Assembly (NCBI RefSeq): GCF_030272615.1
Contig: NC_081410.1
Location: 112,358,433 to 112,422,432 of the forward strand
From: Cryptomeria japonica
Taxonomy: Eukaryota; Streptophyta; Pinopsida; Cupressales; Cupressaceae
Length of the DNA: 64,000 nt
Reading direction: 5' to 3'
In this document: piece by piece, positions 58,461-64,000 of the stretch
Layout: each line of letters begins with the position of its first letter
Numbering within the stretch: the first letter of the stretch is position 1
Position numbers and translations under genes: made by a program
The notes under the pieces: generated by a model
What the model was told of the DNA's origin: nothing
Database searches by the model: none
What the model saw: only the letters and a program-made list of their open reading frames with translations

Positions 58461-60434
58461 ACTATCTGGTTGCTAGCTTGCAATCTAAAATTTTTAAGGC
58501 TTGGATGCTAACTTGTTCCTGAGGGACTAGTTTGAAGGTTTCTCTTGAGTCGAGGTTGATTAGACAAGTGAGGACGACGGTTTCAGAGGCATAAAAGGAT
58601 TTGATAGCTTCTAAGTTAGAGATGGGAGATCACAGATTTCTCTAAGAAATAAGAGCTTAGGTTGCTTGTTGTCAGGGATTTTGAATCAAAATTTGTCCAA
58701 TCAAGGAGGAATAAAATCAAAACAAAATCATTCACAATAAATGAGCCTTAGCAGGATGCAGTGGATTTGATAGGCATGATGATGACTTCTAGGAATCTAG
58801 AGTCTACAGTCATGTTGAAAAGCACCAAAATGATAATTTTTCATGTGAATGCAGAATGAGCATCACCAAATGAAGTGTGAAAATGTTATAAATACAACAG
58901 AGTGGTGATTTAATTGGTAGAAGAGAAAATAAACCTTTTTCATTTTCTGAGAGTGGTTTTTTTCCTTAGAAAGGAAGATGATGTTTGAGTAGGATCATGC
59001 ATGGAGTTGTACTTGTTGTGTGCTCTGTGATACCGGATGGGTGTTTTTTTGTTTTCTTCTGTGTGAGTTTGTTTATTGTCAGAGGGGTTGTGAAAGTGAG
59101 AAGGATTGCCAGAGGGGGTGTGAAAGCCTTTTTTGTCAAGAAGGGCCAAGCATGGCACATCCTCTGCTTCTACTCTGCCATAGGATGGCAAGGGGTTTGA
59201 AGAAGGAGCCCGTAGAGGAATGAAAGAAGGATTTGTTTGGGTGGGGAGTGGCAGCCAGTCATCTTTGTGATGACATGGAAGCTGCAACACCCCCCTCCCA
59301 ACAGATTACATTTACCCTAAAGCTCCTGTTTCCACTTTCCTTGATCGTGGGCATGAAGGCTCAAGTTCCTCTTTCCATTTTCTCTATTCCTAGGCATGAA
59401 GGCTTCCTCCTCAATTTGGAAATGATCTGTTGGACTTGGATAGAACGTAACATCTCACATTCCATCTGAAATGAAGGCATCAGGGTGATAATGGCATGGT
59501 TCAAGTAGTTTTGCAAGTTGTATAGTCATTGGGGTTCCTTTTCTAGTTCCAGTAGTGATTCTAGACTCTAGGTGAAGGGAGCAAGTTGTATACTGTATAG
59601 CCATTTACAGAGCAAATGAAAAGCATTTAGTGTCAAGCTTTGTCTATAAATAAATTTATTTTGTGTATAATTCTATCTCTTTCAAATGATCAGAATCATG
59701 AGATTTAATTTTTTTTCATTTGTTGCATTGTTATGGTGTATGTAATTTTTCATCTAATGCTTCCTAATCCTATTATGCCCAGGAATGCAAAATTTCTGTT
59801 AGTCTGGAATCATATTAAATAATTAAGGATTCACCTCATTGTAATTGGTGGGTGGATTATAGACAGTCATAGAACACCTCCATATATATTACATAAACAT
59901 CAATAGCATATAAAATCATAAGAGTATTAAGAATGAAAGTATTAAACACCACAATAGATTATTAGATAGGAATACAATTATACAACATAATTAGTAAAAT
60001 ATCAAGACAACAGACTAGTGCCTTATCCTAGGGCATAGAGTCACTTACAATTCAAGACAGCCTGATAATAAACTTCAATAAGATTCATTTGCAGATAAAT
60101 AGGAATGAAATTATGAATAATGCCATTACATACAGTTACACAACCCAGATTCATATGTAAACTGAAAAACCCTTGACCATTCAATTCACAGTGAAAACAT
60201 AAATTCAACACAAAGACAATTATGTGAAGATCACATTTCTCAAACTGCAAATGATATTGATATTATATTCATAATGATATCAGAAAGTAAATTCACAATG
60301 CGATTCAACTATGCACTTATCAAATTCTTGAATAGTTGAGCTATTATAACTATATTAATATAAGAGTTTTCAAGTTCAACATCATTGAACAATAAAAGTG
60401 GCAACCTCAACCTAAGGATTCAACAAGCTTAGGA
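58461..60434. other. Non-coding stretch
   Basis: Short open frames only; no domain, repeat or signal I can support. Confidence 0.5.
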
Positions 60435-63400
60435 TTACTGTGAGGAATCTTGGGTAGCAACCTCAACCTGAGATTTCTTCTTTGGCTTTAGCATGGCTTG
60501 CCACCTATCTACCTCTTTGTCTGTTGGCCAACTGAATGCCTTTACCTCTTCCAACTTTGCAACTGAATCTACCCATCTGGCATCTGTAACTGCCCTGGAC
60601 TCAACAATAAACTTTGCATGGTCAACCTCAACCTTGAACAGTGAATCAAGCAGACCGTTAAGGAAATCAGCATCAACCTGTTCATTTACATGCTTGATTA
60701 TTTCTTCTTGCTCCAAAATCAAATCGAATTCGCTGGTCCAATCAGAAACTGATTTCAAATCTCCATTACTACCATAAATTGAAGGCACCAATTTATTATA
60801 ACCTTCCCCAAATGTCTGCAATTTTTCATTTATAAGCACATCCTTCCCTATGAAAAATGCATAAGCTGCATTCATTACCTCCACCATGTCTTTAGTGTCA
60901 CTGATCTTGGGAGGGAACTCGTCACTATACATCATTGCAGTATCTAGCTTATCCATTAATCTACTTCTTCCTGACCAAACATTGAACAAAGGTCCAAGAA
61001 AAGCGATAGCCTTCGAGGATGTTTTGCTTGCCTCTTTCAAAGAAATGCGCATATCATGCACAACCATCAATTTTTATTTCAATACACTAATCCTGTGTTT
61101 CAGAATTCCTAACACAACAGAGATAGCCTTGACATTTTGTTCCTTTTCAAGATTTTCAATTTTCCCTATGTATTCCTCCATTTTTGTTGTCACATCAGCT
61201 GGTATTTCTTGTACTTGTTCTGTAATCTGTATTGGAGGGGGCTCATTTGCAATTTTTTCTTTCAACTCCACTAACTCTTCCTCTAGAGCGCCCTTCTTCA
61301 TCAGTGTCTCTTCATATTTTTTAGACAATGCAATCAATTGGGTATATGTTTCTATGTATCTTCTTGACAAATCCTCTGTTTTTGATAAATTCATGAAAGA
61401 AACTTGAGTAAAAAATGAGGCAATCTTTGTGTCAGTTGTGTTCTGCAAGTTCCAAATCATTCTATCAGCTTTCTTTTCTACTTGGATATTTAGAAGGTGT
61501 GGCTTTTGAGTGGAAGGGGCCAAAGACCAAGCAACAAGTGTCTTTGACTTAGGATTAAATCCTGATCCTCTTATTACATCTCCAATTTCAAATTCAGTTC
61601 TAAACATTGGGTCCTCTTGCTTCCTAATCTGATCAATAATAAAAATAGATTGGATATCCCAGTCAAGCATCATAATCATACCAGTACTCTTTATCAATTG
61701 TATTGCCTGTTCCATAGATATTTCCTCCCTATCAGGATCATATTCCTGCAGTGCCTTGATGATCTCCTCTTTCTTTTCTTCATTTGCTTCCTCTATGATC
61801 AAATTTTGTTTTAATTGATTTTGTTTCAACCTTGTCAAAAAACTTTTAAATTCATTTGACTTAATAAAGTCATCATCTTTCATGAACTCATTTGACAACA
61901 TCACACGCTCATCAAAGCCTTGAGCAAGGGCTTCATTTGTTTCTCCCTGTTCTTCATTCTGCCCTGCTTCTCTAAGATGTGTCCTTATTTGATGAAATTA
62001 GTGTCCTTGTTCTATAACAATTGCTCTAGCAGGGTCTCTCCTCACAATTGTACTGACATCAATGGTTTTTTGTTTCTTTGCAACTGGCACTCGGGTAGAT
62101 TGAACTTCATCCCCACTCTCTACATCATGAGTAGACACACTAAGTGGCCTCTTGCCATGTGAAGAATGTCCATCTTGGGGGTCTTGCTACTGAGTAGTCA
62201 CTTTTGGAATTTGAGGCATTTGTTCCATTAGAGTTTCATATAAACTCAGCATTTTGTTAATCCTCTCCAAGTATGGGCTATCAGGGCAAAGACTTGAGAA
62301 ACTAGGGTCAGCAGCCAACAATTCTACTTCAACTCTCATCAAATTTTTCCATTTTCTTCTCCTTTCTTGTACTTCATCTTTTCTCAGCAAATTTCTAACC
62401 ACATCTTCATCATCCAATGGTTCATGGTCCTTTATTGTGGCCCAAGGTGTCATTTTTGGCATTGCAACTTTAATAAATTGTTCTGGATCACAAAATCTAG
62501 ACACAGCATTAACCAACCTATACTATTTAAGGAAATTGTTTACTTCATCAAAGGAACTCCTACCAATGGTAAAATCAGACGCAACCCAAAGCCTAGGAAG
62601 AAAATTACCCTTCCTATGTTTATCAAGGTGTTCTTTTTCAACTAGGGTCAATTGCCAGATAAACTCCATAAAAGCAATCCTAATTGGAACAAATTTTGGT
62701 AAAATATGGGGAGGCTGAGGACACCCATAGACTCTCATCATAGTAAAGTTATCAAAAAAATAAAAGTCCCCCCAGTTATGTGAAATAGGCCAGTTTGGAA
62801 CATACTGGTAAGGTCTCAAAACTCTCCTAACATTAATTGACAATCGTTCCCTATTTATTCCTAGCATTTCCATAATTGGCGAAGCAATCCAATTTTCAAA
62901 GAAAAGGAAAGAAGAATGGGGAGAACTACTGTCCCAAACCTGGGTCCATCTTTGTATTGGCACTAAGACACCAAATTCTTCTTTGAAAAGCTCCAATTCT
63001 TTATCCACGAACTCAACATTATAGAACAAGATTAAATGCATCAACAATGAATAATGCTTGAATGTAGGGCTAGGTGCACCACTCTGAATTTCAACTAGAG
63101 CATTGTGAATGTGTTCAACCACATAGCCCACATAATCATAATCTTTTTTAACATCTGGGTGTTGAATGTCCATAGCCATCATCAGTAATTCAGTTGAAAC
63201 TGTTGAATCTCCATCAAAACCCAACACTCTGCATAATCCATAGATTGTACAATGCATATAATGGTGGAAAGGTGTGATGTGAAATGGTGGTTCGATACTC
63301 TCTGGAATTATAACTGGCTTCTTATTCACCCTAGGCATGTATCTGGGCATTGCATGCTTCTTGATAACACCTTTGTATTTGTCATAATCCTCTACAATCC

Positions 63401-63908
63401 GCTCCAAATCTATATTTGTACATGCAGCACTAGTAATCTGGAAAGCTTCAACAAAGCTAGCTCTGTTAATTGAAACTAGGGCAGACTGGTTCTTTCTTTT
63501 GATTACCCTAGATACTAGGCAATAGTGTTTGGCCAACTCTTTGATCAAATCCACATCAACATACATATCTGGCACAATTAACTTTGCCATAGTTAAATCC
63601 CAAGGGTTTGACATCAAGACACCCTTAACCCTATTTTTCTAGAAATAATGAAACAGAGCAGAACCAGTCATATTAAGTGTGGTAGGGTTTCTGCATTGGC
63701 TCCATAAATCTCTCCATGCCAAATGATTTGTATTCAAAGCAATGGAAGTCCCTGACATCAAATCTACAAATTCATCTTTGTATTTCTTAACCATCATTTC
63801 CTCAATGGCACTGGCACTGGCCTTGGAACCTCTAGGTCCACCTGCTCCACTTGTCGTGGCCTTGGGCTTGGGATTGGAACCTCCAACACCACTCATCACC
63901 TGGCTCAT
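60435..63908 (-). pseudogene. 1,158-codon unknown gene with five in-frame stops
   Basis: From ATG 63908 (minus strand) one frame runs to 60435. It is interrupted only by TAG 63639-63641, TAG 62523-62525, TAG 62187-62189, TAA 61998-62000 and TAA 61074-61076. The order is: a Gly/Ala/Lys N-terminus; a globular domain with LVSINRASF, NIDLERIVEDY and FTMMRVYGCPQ; a helical segment; a basic KRPLSV and AKKQKT (NLS-like); an acidic coiled coil (YEETLMKKGALEEELVELK); and a C-terminal domain. The SIN, IDLE and FTM.R.YG blocks and the coiled-coil ending match the gene at 3031-7110, which is in the opposite orientation. No splice sites are needed. No known family recognised; possibly part of a large transposon. 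Confidence 0.6.
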
Positions 63909-64000
63909 TTTAGCTGCAGGAGAAAAACTTAACCAATTTTCTGAAATTTTCTCACACCCAACACTCTGAATTCTCCAATGTTGTTGTAGAGCTCAATTCA
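63909..64000 (-). other. 5' flank of the 64-kb gene, to window edge
   Basis: No start or promoter element can be fixed in 92 bases. Confidence 0.4.

Noticed and set aside
58985-59469. Small open frames on both strands
   Set aside because: Short, overlapping, without domains or start context; likely chance.
60435-63908. Alternative genetic code with TAA/TAG read as Gln
   Set aside because: The three intact MES genes end at TGA, TAG and TAA at the expected C-terminus, TGA also occurs inside relics, and several relics have frameshifts. Decay explains the pattern with the standard code.

Overview
The window looks like nuclear DNA from a seed plant with a large, repeat-rich genome. A conifer or other gymnosperm is my best inference, not a proof. 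The grounds are AT-rich intergenic DNA, short GT-AG introns, a plant methylesterase gene family, and many old plant-type retroelements nested in each other: Ty1/copia, Ty3/gypsy with a tRNA-Asp primer site, plant LINEs, a TRIM and a hAT transposon. I see no rRNA, tRNA or CRISPR array and nothing bacterial.

The only clearly intact genes are three paralogous methylesterase (MES/SABP2-like alpha/beta hydrolase) genes on the minus strand, at 16347-17285, 20109-21050 and 34136-35071. Each has three exons, phase-0 introns of 81-84 bases, a complete Ser-Asp-His triad and about 257 residues. Their 3' flanks recur in the window as a dispersed segment, once inverted (30770-33075) and once without any gene (38755-39753), so the region grew by segmental duplication.

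Layout: 1-716, decayed gene end; 736-2560, tandem repeats; 3031-7110, decayed large gene (G-patch, coiled coil); 8138-10776, broken hAT transposase; 11000-11560, GGCGAA motif array; 11562-14171, Ty1/copia gag and LTR cut by another LTR; 16-21 kb, two MES genes; 22.0-25.9 kb, an unknown transposon-associated gene and a LINE with a 449-bp tandem duplication; 26.6 kb, a TRIM; 30.8-33.1 kb, inverted MES flank split by a minisatellite-bearing insertion; 34-35 kb, third MES gene; 36.0 kb, small inverted-repeat element; 40.5-43.2 kb, multi-exon gene relic of unknown family; 44-45.8 kb, second copia fragment; 45.8-47.8 and 57.2-57.6 kb, the two halves of an old Ty3/gypsy element split by a complete 9.4-kb Athila-like Ty3/gypsy element (47844-57225); 57.6-60.4 kb, repeats without genes; 60435-63908, a 1,158-codon frame broken only by five in-frame stops and distantly related to the gene at 3 kb.

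A theme runs through all the broken genes. Most in-frame stops are TAG or TAA standing where Gln would fit, and the retroelement primer site and target-site duplication have decayed by C-to-T or G-to-A. This is what long-term cytosine methylation would produce. The MES genes have escaped it.
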